This document shows, piece after piece, positions 1 to 7,578 of a DNA stretch of 57,755 nucleotides (position 1 is the first letter of the stretch; each line of letters starts with the position of its first letter). Origin of the DNA: Elusimicrobia bacterium CG_4_9_14_3_um_filter_62_55 (lineage in GTDB: Bacteria; Elusimicrobiota; Elusimicrobia; UBA1565). The stretch lies in the NCBI GenBank assembly GCA_002790095.1, contig PFUL01000072.1, positions 1-57,755 on the forward strand, in the 5' to 3' direction. Both the position numbers and the translations under genes were made by a program. The notes under the pieces are model-generated. The model was not told the DNA's origin, ran no database searches, and saw only the letters and a program-made list of their open reading frames with translations.

Positions 1-1002
1 CGCGGCCTCCGCCTCCCGGTCTCCGTAGCCTAAAGCGACGGCGATCGCGAAGGCAGTCTCCCGCGCCGCGGCGGGCAACCGTCCGAGGGCCGTTTCCTCG
101 AACCCTCCGTCCGCGACGGCGCTGTAGAGCAGACACGCCTCCATCAACCTCCACCGGCTCTTCGCGAATTCAGGAGTCAACTGCCGCTCGACGGTCAACC
201 GCGTGAACCACTTGAGCAGCGCTTCCGGGGCCCGCTCCATCGGCCGGCGAGGGTCACCGCGCCGGGGCGCGCGGCGGCAGAGACGCCCCACGAACTCCCG
301 GAGCGCGTAGAACAGCCGCGAAGTGGTCTCGACGCCTCCGCCGAGGACCATGATCATCTCCTTTCCGCCGGCGAGATGACCGCGCACTCGGCCCGCCATC
401 GTCGGCCAATGCGCGTGCCGCAGGAGAAAACTTCCCGCGGCGGCCCGAAGCAGCGGCATGCGGTCGAAGCCCAGATGGAAGGTACTCATAAACCCCGCGT
501 ACGCGCCCTCCTCGTGAATCGAGAGCATGTCCAAGGCGAAGGCGTCCATCGCATTGACCAACCTCGGTCGGCAGGGCGCTCCGCGCACCTCTCGGATCCC
601 CCACAACGAATGCCGGAACAACTCTACATTAAGGTAAAGAAGTTCCTTCTCAATCGGAGCGTGCGCGAGCAGCGCGAGCACCGCGGGGGCGCGCCCGGTT
701 TCCTCGGCGAGCGCATCGCGTATCCGTTTCGCGGATGCGAGCGCCCCGCCGGTGTCGGCGAACGGATAGGCGGTATTAACTCCCACCAGCGCGCGGTAGA
801 GCTTCTGCTGAACCGCCAGCGACGCGTCGGGAGGAAGCGCCCGAAAGAACGCCGCGATCCCCAATCCCAGACACTGGAAGGCGGGTTCGATCAACGCCCG
901 CGCCGGTCCGGACTTCTTCGGGAGATGAGGCGACCGCGCCGGAAGCTCCGCGCGGGCGATCAACGCCATCAAATCCTCATAGCGGCCGACCGGCTTGTAC
1001 AT
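1..1002 (-). CDS. Hypothetical protein, C-terminus cut by window edge
   Basis: An open frame of 334 codons runs from the ATG at 1002 to the window edge with no stop, so the C-terminus is missing. The protein begins MYKPVGRYEDLMAL. It is rich in Ala, Leu and Arg, looks mostly helical and soluble, and has no signal peptide. I recognise no family motif. It is transcribed divergently from the gene at 1060. A TACAAT box lies 7 nt before the start and there is no Shine-Dalgarno, which favours this start and a leaderless mRNA. Function unknown. Confidence 0.6.
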   Translation of the reverse strand, partial: MYKPVGRYEDLMALIARAELPARSPHLPKKSGPARALIEPAFQCLGLGIAAFFRALPPDASLAVQQKLYRALVGVNTAYPFADTGGALASAKRIRDALAEETGRAPAVLALLAHAPIEKELLYLNVELFRHSLWGIREVRGAPCRPRLVNAMDAFALDMLSIHEEGAYAGFMSTFHLGFDRMPLLRAAAGSFLLRHAHWPTMAGRVRGHLAGGKEMIMVLGGGVETTSRLFYALREFVGRLCRRAPRRGDPRRPMERAPEALLKWFTRLTVERQLTPEFAKSRWRLMEACLLYSAVADGGFEETALGRLPAAARETAFAIAVALGYGDREAEAA

Positions 1003-1009
1003 AGCGGGT

Positions 1010-1015
1010 ATTGTA
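1010..1015 (-). promoter_or_regulatory. -10 box, leaderless type
   Basis: TACAAT on the minus strand, 7 nt upstream of the ATG at 1002. No -35 of note. It fits the TANNNT-to-start spacing seen at other first genes in this window. Confidence 0.45.
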
Positions 1016-1047
1016 GTTAAGAAAGTTCTCCGTCGGCGGGAAAATGG

Positions 1048-1053
1048 TAAACT
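1048..1053 (+). promoter_or_regulatory. Extended -10 box, leaderless type
   Basis: TGGTAAACT (extended -10 TGn plus TAAACT) ends 6 nt before the ATG at 1060. There is no Shine-Dalgarno between box and start, so transcription would begin at or next to the start codon. Confidence 0.5.
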
Positions 1054-1059
1054 CGCGTC

Positions 1060-2439
1060 ATGCGAACGACCACCCTTTTCGCCGCGCTTCTTTTCGCCGT
1101 TTCCCCCGTCCGAGCCGCCGGACTGGACCGGTCCCCTCTTAACCCCGGAGAGGACCGGCACAGCGGGGCTTCCGCCCCGCTAGACGGTTTCGTCGTCAAG
1201 ACCGACGGCCGCACCGTGTACTTCGACCTGGGATCGGAATCGGGCCTCCTTCCCCATTCGATCTACGACCTCTCGTCGCTCGGAGACGCGTTGAAGCATC
1301 CGGTCACCGGAGAATCCCTCGGAGCCGACGTCAAACCCCTCGGCCGGGTCGAGATTCTTTCGGTGGAAGAAAAATATTCCACCGCCTCCCCCGCGCAAAG
1401 GGAGCTCGCGCTTCCCGCCGCCGGAACGAAGATACGTCTGGCCCTTTCCGAGCGGCGCGCAGTCCCCGCCGCCGCGGAAAGCTCGCCCGCCGCGGGTGAT
1501 AAAGAGGGTGCCGTCCGCGAAACGCTCGCGCGCAGCCCGATGCTGCCGATCGAAGCGGTCGACATTTCGATCGGAGACGTGGACGGAGACGGCTCGGAGG
1601 ATACGGTGCTCGCCGGGCCCCGGGAAGTCGCGGCCTTTGGGTCGGACTGGAAGCTCAAGTGCCGCTACGAAGACTCTTCAACCGCCGGTCGGTTCATGTC
1701 CGTCGAAAGCGCCGACGTCGACGGTGACGGAAAAGCGGAAATATTCGCTGTCGCCAACAATAAGTTCTTCAAGCGTCTTGAGACCTTCGTCCTCGACTGC
1801 GCTGACGGAAAGATGACCCGACGCGTTTCCCTTCCCTACACGGTCCGCTCGTTCCACGACGGCTCCGGCCTTTCGGTGCTGGGCACCCAAAGCGTCGACG
1901 TCGACGGGGAATACCTGGGAAGCGACATTTTCCGCCTCGGCTACGCCGACGGAAAATACGCGAAAATCGGGGAGCGTATCCGCCACAAGCGCCTCGAATG
2001 GATATACGGCTTCGGCTTTACCCTACGCGGCGACGCTCCGGTTCTCATCAGCTACAGCAAAACCGACCGCATCCGAATCTTCTTCAAGAAGGGTTCGTGG
2101 TCCACTCCGGAGAAGTACGGACAAACCGCGGAGCGGCTGACGGTTCGGGAACGGGAACTCCGGTTCAGCCCGCGCTTGATCATCGAGCAAGGCGGCTCCG
2201 GATTGGCGGGGGTTTACACGCTCAGGAACATCCCGCGCTTCTTCCAAATGGCGGCGGCCTTCGGACAGTACAGCCGGGCGGAACTGCACTACCTCCGCTG
2301 GAACGGATTGGCGCTGGAACCGATCTGGCGCGGCGATCTCGGCGGTTACGCCGCGGGCATCGCGGAAAGGCCGGAGTCCCTGCTCGTCGCGGTGGTCGGC
2401 GCCGACGGCAACAGTTCCGTCTGGTCGTTCTCTAAATAG
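1060..2439 (+). CDS. Exported FG-GAP/VCBS-repeat-like protein
   Basis: 459 aa with an N-terminal signal peptide (hydrophobic run FAALLFAVSP, likely cut after VRA). Residues ~45-140 form a beta-rich segment. Two Asp-rich calcium-loop motifs, DVDGDGSED and DVDGDGKAE, follow and are typical of FG-GAP/VCBS beta-propeller repeats, which often bind calcium and ligands outside the cytoplasm. It is followed after only 5 nt by the PBP gene, so the two are probably co-transcribed, hinting at an envelope role. The exact function is unknown. The start is supported by the -10 box 6 nt upstream. Confidence 0.7.
   Translation: MRTTTLFAALLFAVSPVRAAGLDRSPLNPGEDRHSGASAPLDGFVVKTDGRTVYFDLGSESGLLPHSIYDLSSLGDALKHPVTGESLGADVKPLGRVEILSVEEKYSTASPAQRELALPAAGTKIRLALSERRAVPAAAESSPAAGDKEGAVRETLARSPMLPIEAVDISIGDVDGDGSEDTVLAGPREVAAFGSDWKLKCRYEDSSTAGRFMSVESADVDGDGKAEIFAVANNKFFKRLETFVLDCADGKMTRRVSLPYTVRSFHDGSGLSVLGTQSVDVDGEYLGSDIFRLGYADGKYAKIGERIRHKRLEWIYGFGFTLRGDAPVLISYSKTDRIRIFFKKGSWSTPEKYGQTAERLTVRERELRFSPRLIIEQGGSGLAGVYTLRNIPRFFQMAAAFGQYSRAELHYLRWNGLALEPIWRGDLGGYAAGIAERPESLLVAVVGADGNSSVWSFSK
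1162..1181. repeat. Perfect GC-rich hairpin inside coding sequence
   Basis: AGCGGGGC, a TTCC loop and GCCCCGCT give an 8-bp perfect stem inside the reading frame of the FG-GAP protein. Related GC-rich palindromes occur at about 27975 and at 54312-54338, also inside genes. At this GC content an 8-bp stem can arise by chance. Confidence 0.4.
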
Positions 2440-2444
2440 CCGAT

Positions 2445-4787
2445 ATGCCTCCCGGGCGCAAACCGCGCCGTTCGTCCGCTCCGAAACGCGCGACGAAGAA
2501 AGGTCGGCCCCCGGCCTGGCTTCTCGTTTCGTTATTCATTCTCGGGGCGGGCGCGGCCGCGCTCGGATCCCTCGCGTGGTACGCCGAGCGAACCCTCGCC
2601 CCTCTCGCCCAAGGCCGCCCGCGCGCGCAATACACGACGCGCGTTTACGGCGCCCCGCATCGGCTGCGTCCCGGATTCCCTCTCACCGCCCCGGAGCTCG
2701 AAAGCCGCCTGACGCGGCTCGGTTATACGAAAACCACCGCCGCGCCGGGACCTGGGGAATACTCCAAGCCCGCGGACGGCTTCGTGGTGGGGTTAAGAGA
2801 TTTTAGGCATCCGTTCGTCCGAGCCACCCCCGTTTCCGCGTCGATCCTGACGGCGAACGGCGTCGTGGAGTCGCTGACCCTCGCCGACGGGGGCGCGCCG
2901 CTCGTCGAAGCCGTACTCGATGGGGAGCTTCTATACGAACTCTCCGGGGACCGCCGGGTGCGCCGGACGCCGCTGGCGCCCGATGAAATCCCGCTTGTGA
3001 TGAAGCAGGCGCTTGTGGCGATCGAGGATCGCCGCTTCTATTCCCACACGGGCGTCGACCCGCGCGGCATCCTCCGGGCCGCGTGGAGAAACCTGCGCGC
3101 GCAGAGGATCACCGAGGGCGGCAGCACGCTGACGCAGCAGCTCGCGAAGAATCTCTTTCTCTCCCCGCGGCGAACCTTCAGCCGCAAACTCAAAGAGGCG
3201 ATGATCGCGCTGTACCTGGAAGCCCGTTATTCCAAAGACGACATCCTTCGGATTTACCTCGACAGCGTCTACTTCGGGCAGAAGGGCTCGATCGGGATCG
3301 TCGGCCTGACGGAAGCCTCGCGTCATTTTTTCGCCTTGCCTCCGCAGGAACTCGGCACCGCGCAATGCGCGCTCCTCGCCGGACTACTGCGCTCTCCCGC
3401 CGGCTACGACCCGTTCCGGCGGCCGGAACGCTCTTTGGGCCGGCGCAACGAAGTTCTCGCCGCGATGCGCCGTGAAGGATTTCTCTCGCCGCGGCAGGAA
3501 ATGCGCGCCCGGTCGGAACCTCTCGGAGTCACGCGTTCGGCGCAGGAGACGGATCGCGACGCCGATCACTTCCTGTCGTTTATCGAGCGCGTCATCGCCG
3601 CCCGCTATTCCGACGAGGCTTGGATGACGCGCGGGATGACCGTACACACGACGCTCGACTCGTGGCTTCAGGAGCAGGCCGCGGCCGCCGTCGCGAAGGC
3701 CCCCTTCGAAACGGCGCTCGTCGCGCTCGACCCGCGGACCGGTGCGATCCGCGCGCTGGTCGGAGGACGGAATTTCGCGAAAAGCCAATTCGACCGGGCC
3801 ACGCAAGCCCGCCGGCAGCCCGGCTCCGCTTTCAAGCCTTTCGTCTACGGGGCGGCGCTGCGCGGCGGACCCGGGCGCGCGCCCAAGACGCCCGCCGCGC
3901 TGCTCGACGACACGTCTCAGGTTTACCGCATCGAGGGCGGCACCTGGACCCCGCGCAACTACGATCGGATCTTTCACGGCCGAGTCACCCTGCGCGACGC
4001 GTTGGCCCGGTCTTTGAACGCCGCGAGCGTCAACCTCGCTTCCGAAATCGGTCCGCGCGCGATCATCGACTACGCGCGCGAAATGGGGATTCGAAGCCCG
4101 CTGCGCCCGACGCTCGGACTCGCTTTGGGCGCCTCCGAAGTCTCGCTTCTCGAATTGACCGCCGCCTATGCCCCGTTTGCGAACGGGGGCTTTCGCGTAG
4201 AGCCGTTCGCGGTCGAGGCCGCGATCGACGCCGAGGGGGGCGTGCTCGACTTCCACAACCCGGAACCCCTTTCGGTCATGGATCACGCGGACGCGTACTT
4301 GATGACCGACCTCCTTCGAGAATCCGTTCGATCCGGAACCGCCCGCGGTCTGTCCCGCTGGGGGTTGGAGACCCTCGCCGCCGGCAAGACGGGAACGACC
4401 GACGATGGAAAGGACGCCTGGTTCATCGGGTATACGCCTTCGATTCTGGCCGGCGTCTGGAGCGGTTCCGACATCCCGAAGGCCCTGGGAATTACGGGCG
4501 CTTCGGCGGCCATGCCGGTCTGGGCGGCGTTCGTCAAAGCGACGCGGGCGCGGACCCCGCCGCCTAAAACCGACCCCTGGCCTCGTCCGGAAAGCGTCGT
4601 CACGGCCGTCGTGGATCCGCATTCCGGTCTGCTGGCCCGCGCCGGCTGCCGGGACCGCCGCACGGAGCTTTTCTTGGCGGGAACCGCTCCCACGCAAGAG
4701 TGTCCCCTCCATTCGGGGGGACCCTGGGGCTGGCTGAAGCGTTTTTTCTCGGATTCCGAAGCGCCCTCTCCCGGTCGGTTTCGCTGA
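2445..4787 (+). CDS. Bifunctional class A penicillin-binding protein (PBP1b-like)
   Basis: 780 aa peptidoglycan polymerase/crosslinker anchored in the inner membrane. A short basic cytoplasmic tail precedes one TM helix (~25-45). A UB2H-like segment (~60-165) suggests the PBP1b type. The GT51 glycosyltransferase domain carries EDRRFYSHTGVD (catalytic Glu ~194) and EGGSTLTQQLAKNL. The transpeptidase domain has the SxxK nucleophile in GSAFKPF (Ser ~461), SLN (~523) and KTG (~648). All catalytic motifs are intact and length is normal for the family. It follows the FG-GAP protein by 5 nt and is probably in the same operon. I leave the symbol blank because mrcA/mrcB assignment is uncertain. Confidence 0.93.
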   Translation: MPPGRKPRRSSAPKRATKKGRPPAWLLVSLFILGAGAAALGSLAWYAERTLAPLAQGRPRAQYTTRVYGAPHRLRPGFPLTAPELESRLTRLGYTKTTAAPGPGEYSKPADGFVVGLRDFRHPFVRATPVSASILTANGVVESLTLADGGAPLVEAVLDGELLYELSGDRRVRRTPLAPDEIPLVMKQALVAIEDRRFYSHTGVDPRGILRAAWRNLRAQRITEGGSTLTQQLAKNLFLSPRRTFSRKLKEAMIALYLEARYSKDDILRIYLDSVYFGQKGSIGIVGLTEASRHFFALPPQELGTAQCALLAGLLRSPAGYDPFRRPERSLGRRNEVLAAMRREGFLSPRQEMRARSEPLGVTRSAQETDRDADHFLSFIERVIAARYSDEAWMTRGMTVHTTLDSWLQEQAAAAVAKAPFETALVALDPRTGAIRALVGGRNFAKSQFDRATQARRQPGSAFKPFVYGAALRGGPGRAPKTPAALLDDTSQVYRIEGGTWTPRNYDRIFHGRVTLRDALARSLNAASVNLASEIGPRAIIDYAREMGIRSPLRPTLGLALGASEVSLLELTAAYAPFANGGFRVEPFAVEAAIDAEGGVLDFHNPEPLSVMDHADAYLMTDLLRESVRSGTARGLSRWGLETLAAGKTGTTDDGKDAWFIGYTPSILAGVWSGSDIPKALGITGASAAMPVWAAFVKATRARTPPPKTDPWPRPESVVTAVVDPHSGLLARAGCRDRRTELFLAGTAPTQECPLHSGGPWGWLKRFFSDSEAPSPGRFR

Positions 4788-4840
4788 GAGGCTTTACCCG
4801 GCCGTTACCCTTTCGGAACAAACCGGAAAAGAATCCCGTC

Positions 4841-4846
4841 TAATCT
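4841..4846 (+). promoter_or_regulatory. -10 box, leaderless type
   Basis: TAATCT lies exactly 6 nt before the ATG at 4853, after a 65-nt gap from the PBP stop. The intervening gaggcc is too close to the start to act as a Shine-Dalgarno. Confidence 0.45.
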
Positions 4847-4852
4847 GAGGCC

Positions 4853-5638
4853 ATGTCCTCGCTGCGCCTGTGTCCGCCGTGGTTCACGCTCGCCGTACGC
4901 GCAACGGCCGTGATCGTTTCCATCAAGTTGGCGGCGGTGCTCCTGCTTCCGGAAGCCGCGCTGGAACTACCTTCCAACTACGAGGCCTGGGGGCTTCCGG
5001 CCGGGGCTTCGTGGGAAACGGCGGCCGCCTTCCTGCTGCGCGGAGGCCTACTCGCTCCGGTTTCGGAGGAAGCGATCTTCCGAGGAGCCCTTCTAGGTTC
5101 GCTGTGGACGGGACTGATGCGCCTTAGGCTCGGCGAGCGCGCGGCGTTTTGGTGCTCGGCGATTCCCGTTTCCCTGCTGTTCGTCTGTCTTCATGAAACG
5201 GCGAATCCCTCGTTCATCTGGATTCGCATGGTGGGCGCCCTCGCGCTGGCCGTCGCCTACCGCGAGGAGGGTCTTCCCGCTGCGATCGCGATGCACGCGA
5301 TAGGAAATTCGTTTTGGTCTTCGCTGATTATCGCCGACCGTTTTTTCGGCCCGGACGGGATGATCGTCGTACTCGCGGCGGCGGCCGGTTTGGCGTACAC
5401 GATTTCCCGGGGACATGCGCACCTTGGCATCGCGAGCGCCGGAACCTGCACGCCTCTGCGCGCGAAATCGGCTCTGGGCTTGTCGCTTCTTCTCACGGGA
5501 GGGTCCCTGCTCGTTGGGGGCTCCCCGTTGTACACCCTCGCGGCCTTGGGACTGCTGAGCTGTGCGGTCGCCCGATTCTGCGCCTCGGCCTCCCTCGACC
5601 TCACGGTCCCGGCCGCCCATGCCGGGGCGCGGCCATGA
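4853..5638 (+). CDS. CPBP family intramembrane protease
   Basis: 261 aa, polytopic membrane protein. The three signature motifs of CPBP (Rce1/ABI-type) proteases are intact: EExxxR in EEAIFRG (E72, E73, R77), FxxxH in FVCLH (F110, H114) and HxxxN in HAIGN (H148, N152). Family members cleave within or near membrane segments, or process CAAX-type or bacteriocin-related substrates. Its stop codon overlaps the ATG of the following sigma factor gene (ATGA), so the two are translationally coupled. Because that sigma factor has a membrane helix, it is the obvious candidate substrate. That last point is inference. Confidence 0.88.
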   Translation: MSSLRLCPPWFTLAVRATAVIVSIKLAAVLLLPEAALELPSNYEAWGLPAGASWETAAAFLLRGGLLAPVSEEAIFRGALLGSLWTGLMRLRLGERAAFWCSAIPVSLLFVCLHETANPSFIWIRMVGALALAVAYREEGLPAAIAMHAIGNSFWSSLIIADRFFGPDGMIVVLAAAAGLAYTISRGHAHLGIASAGTCTPLRAKSALGLSLLLTGGSLLVGGSPLYTLAALGLLSCAVARFCASASLDLTVPAAHAGARP

Positions 5639-6255
5639 ACCCTCCCCCGCCGAAGGAACTCCTGGCGAATGCACTAAACCCCGCCTATCATCTCGCCCTG
5701 CGGCTTACCGGCAACGAATCGGACGCGTGGGATTTAACGCATGACGCCATGCAAAAGGCCCTTGCGGCGCTGCCTCGGTTTCGGGGGGAAAGCGCGCCGC
5801 GAACATGGGTCTATCGCATCGTCGTCAATCTATGGAAAGACCGGAGCGCGTCGGCCGGCGTTCGCTTCCGGTCCCGGATGCTTGCCATCGACGAAGAGTC
5901 CGTCGGGGGCTGCGAACCGCGTCCCGAGGATCTGCTGGAAAGAGCCGAAAACAGCCGAATGATCGAAACCGCGATGGATTCTCTCGAACCGGCCGACCGG
6001 CGAATTCTGATCATGCGCGAATTCGCCGGACTTTCCTATCGCGTCATCGGCAAGGCCGCCGGCGTCCCCATCGGAACCGTCAAATCCAGACTCTCGCGCG
6101 CGCGCCGCGCGCTGAGACGCGCGATCGAAGCCGCTCTGATCGTCTGCCTCCTGCTGGCCGCCGCCGCCCTCTTCTTGAACCGGCCCCGTCTCTCCGAAAC
6201 GCTCCGGCGCGTGGTCTCTCAATTGAACTTCCACGAACTTCTCGGACCCCGTTAG
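5635..6255 (+). CDS. ECF-type sigma factor with C-terminal membrane helix
   Basis: 206 aa. Region 2 (~20-75) shows the ECF pattern, including RTWVYRIVVNLWKDR. Region 4 (~108-160) has LEPADRRILIMREF and a helix-turn-helix ending GTVKSRLSRARRALRR, the usual sigma-4 DNA-binding element. Directly after sigma-4 comes a hydrophobic stretch (residues ~166-182, LIVCLLLAAAALFL) and a 24-residue basic tail. That would anchor the protein in the inner membrane with its DNA-binding domains inside. The start at 5635 overlaps the stop of the CPBP protease. Most ECF factors are soluble and held by a separate anti-sigma; none is visible here. Confidence 0.85.
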   Translation: MNPPPPKELLANALNPAYHLALRLTGNESDAWDLTHDAMQKALAALPRFRGESAPRTWVYRIVVNLWKDRSASAGVRFRSRMLAIDEESVGGCEPRPEDLLERAENSRMIETAMDSLEPADRRILIMREFAGLSYRVIGKAAGVPIGTVKSRLSRARRALRRAIEAALIVCLLLAAAALFLNRPRLSETLRRVVSQLNFHELLGPR

Positions 6256-6330
6256 GGGCTCGAACAGAAATCCTCCGTTCCCGTCTAACTGGCGAGGGAT
6301 TCGAAACGCTTCGACTCTCCGGAGGAAGCC

Positions 6331-6528
6331 ATGAAGGAAGCTCTCACGCATCTCGCGATTCGCGGTCTCGGCCGCCGCGGCCAAGGAATGGTCGAGTATC
6401 TGTTGATGATCTCGGTCGTCGTCGGAGTCATCTTGGTGATCGGAGCGCTGTTTAAACCCAAATTAGCGGGGGTTTTTCAGCAGATAATGAAAATGATCGA
6501 AGGCGCGATCCGGCAAGTGGGAGGATAG
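6331..6528 (+). CDS. Small pilin-like protein with class III (Flp-type) signal peptide
   Basis: 65 aa. After a basic leader (RGLGRRGQ) comes GMVEYLLMI and a single hydrophobic helix of about 22 residues. This matches the prepilin N-terminus of Flp/class III type, where cleavage falls before the hydrophobic segment and Glu at mature position ~5 (here the E of GMVEY) guides assembly. A strong Shine-Dalgarno (GGAGGAAG) lies 4 nt upstream of the ATG, so it is a leadered gene. It lies 75 nt downstream of the sigma factor gene and far from the pilB/T/C operon, so its secretion partner is not obvious. Confidence 0.8.
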   Translation: MKEALTHLAIRGLGRRGQGMVEYLLMISVVVGVILVIGALFKPKLAGVFQQIMKMIEGAIRQVGG

Positions 6529-6597
6529 GCCGCGGATCGATAAAATCAGTCGTTTTTAAAACGGAATTTCCGCAATACGCCGGAAAAATCCATTTGT

Positions 6598-6603
6598 TAG
6601 AAT
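6598..6603 (+). promoter_or_regulatory. Extended -10 box, leaderless type
   Basis: TGTTAGAAT (TGn plus TAGAAT) ends 6 nt before the ATG at 6610. The intervening sequence is GGGGGC. Confidence 0.5.
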
Positions 6604-6609
6604 GGGGGC

Positions 6610-7578
6610 ATGAAGCGGAAGGCGATTTGGATCGCCACTTTATTCGTTATGGTCGCCCTGTTCGCGCGCGCGCGCGCGAATGAGACCTCCCCATGGGGCG
6701 CCAAATCCGTCGGCGTGCTTGTGGTCGCGGAATACGGGGGTGGAGAATGGAACCGCTTCGTCTCCGACGCCCGCAAAGCGCTCGGGAAGGGGGTTCCGCT
6801 CGAAGCCTACGCGGGCGCGCTCGGCTCCAAGCCCCTCCAGAAGGCGGTCGACCGCCTCCAGGCGGAACGCATCGAACGCATCATCGTCGTTCCCGTCGTG
6901 CTGGACTCCGCCGTTCCCGAAGTCGAACAACTCCGCTACCTTTTCGGCGCCCGGGAGTTTCCTTCCGAAGCCTTTCTCGAGAAATGGCGGATGGGCAAGC
7001 GCCTCGTCGCGCGCGTGAAGACGAAGCTCCCCGTCGTCATCACTGCGGGGATCGACGGGCACGACTCGGTAGCGAACATTCTGCTCTCCCACGCGAAGAC
7101 GATGAGCCGGGACCCTGCGAAGGAAACGGTCCTGCTTTTGGGTGTCGGCGGCGACGGGGACGACGAACACGCGCGCCTGAGCGCCCGGATCGATTCTCTC
7201 GCACGGGGAGTGGCAGCCCAGGGCCGTTTCGCCGGCGCCGCCGGTTTTCTCGTGCGTTCCGCGACGGCGAAGCGCCCCCTCCGGCGGGAGCAGAGCATTC
7301 GCGCCCTGCGCCGCATGATCCGCGAAGCCAGCCAACGCAGCCGCGTCCTCATCGTCCCCTGCGTTCTCATCGACGACGGAAGCCTTCGCGGCTGGAAGAA
7401 GGAACTCGATAATCTCTTTTACCGCTGGAAGGGAACGACCCTTCTGCCCGACCCGGCCCTGATCGCATGGCTTAAAGAGCGCGTCGAGCAGGCGCGAACC
7501 GCCGACACGATGGTCGTCTTTAAGGACGGAGGCCACCTCTTGCCCTCCAAAAAACTCAAGTCCAAACTAAACCCATGA
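6610..7578 (+). CDS. Exported CbiX-like (chelatase-fold) protein, tandem domains
   Basis: 322 aa with a signal peptide (~1-24). Two similar halves follow. The first (~30-140) has VGVLVVAEYGG and ERIIVVPVVLDS; the second (~165-310) has TVLLLGVGGDGDDEHA, RVLIVPCVLIDDGS and a C-terminal LPDPALIAWLKERV. The pattern fits sirohydrochlorin chelatase (CbiX/SirB) folds, which insert Co or Fe into tetrapyrroles. The HGS motif that carries the metal-binding His is not conserved in either half (AEYGG and GVGGD instead), so normal chelatase activity is doubtful. A role in metal or porphyrin binding outside the cytoplasm is possible. It overlaps the next gene by 4 nt. Confidence 0.6.
   Translation: MKRKAIWIATLFVMVALFARARANETSPWGAKSVGVLVVAEYGGGEWNRFVSDARKALGKGVPLEAYAGALGSKPLQKAVDRLQAERIERIIVVPVVLDSAVPEVEQLRYLFGAREFPSEAFLEKWRMGKRLVARVKTKLPVVITAGIDGHDSVANILLSHAKTMSRDPAKETVLLLGVGGDGDDEHARLSARIDSLARGVAAQGRFAGAAGFLVRSATAKRPLRREQSIRALRRMIREASQRSRVLIVPCVLIDDGSLRGWKKELDNLFYRWKGTTLLPDPALIAWLKERVEQARTADTMVVFKDGGHLLPSKKLKSKLNP
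6663..6676 (+). repeat. (CG)7 dinucleotide repeat in signal peptide coding region
   Basis: Seven consecutive CG units lie 53 nt after the start codon of the CbiX-like gene and encode the ARAR part of the signal peptide. A change of one unit would shift the frame. Confidence 0.7.

Noticed and set aside
6529-6597. Possible terminator after the pilin-like gene (TTTCCG/CGGAAA stem)
   Set aside because: Six-bp stem with an 8-nt loop and no T-run; too weak to call.
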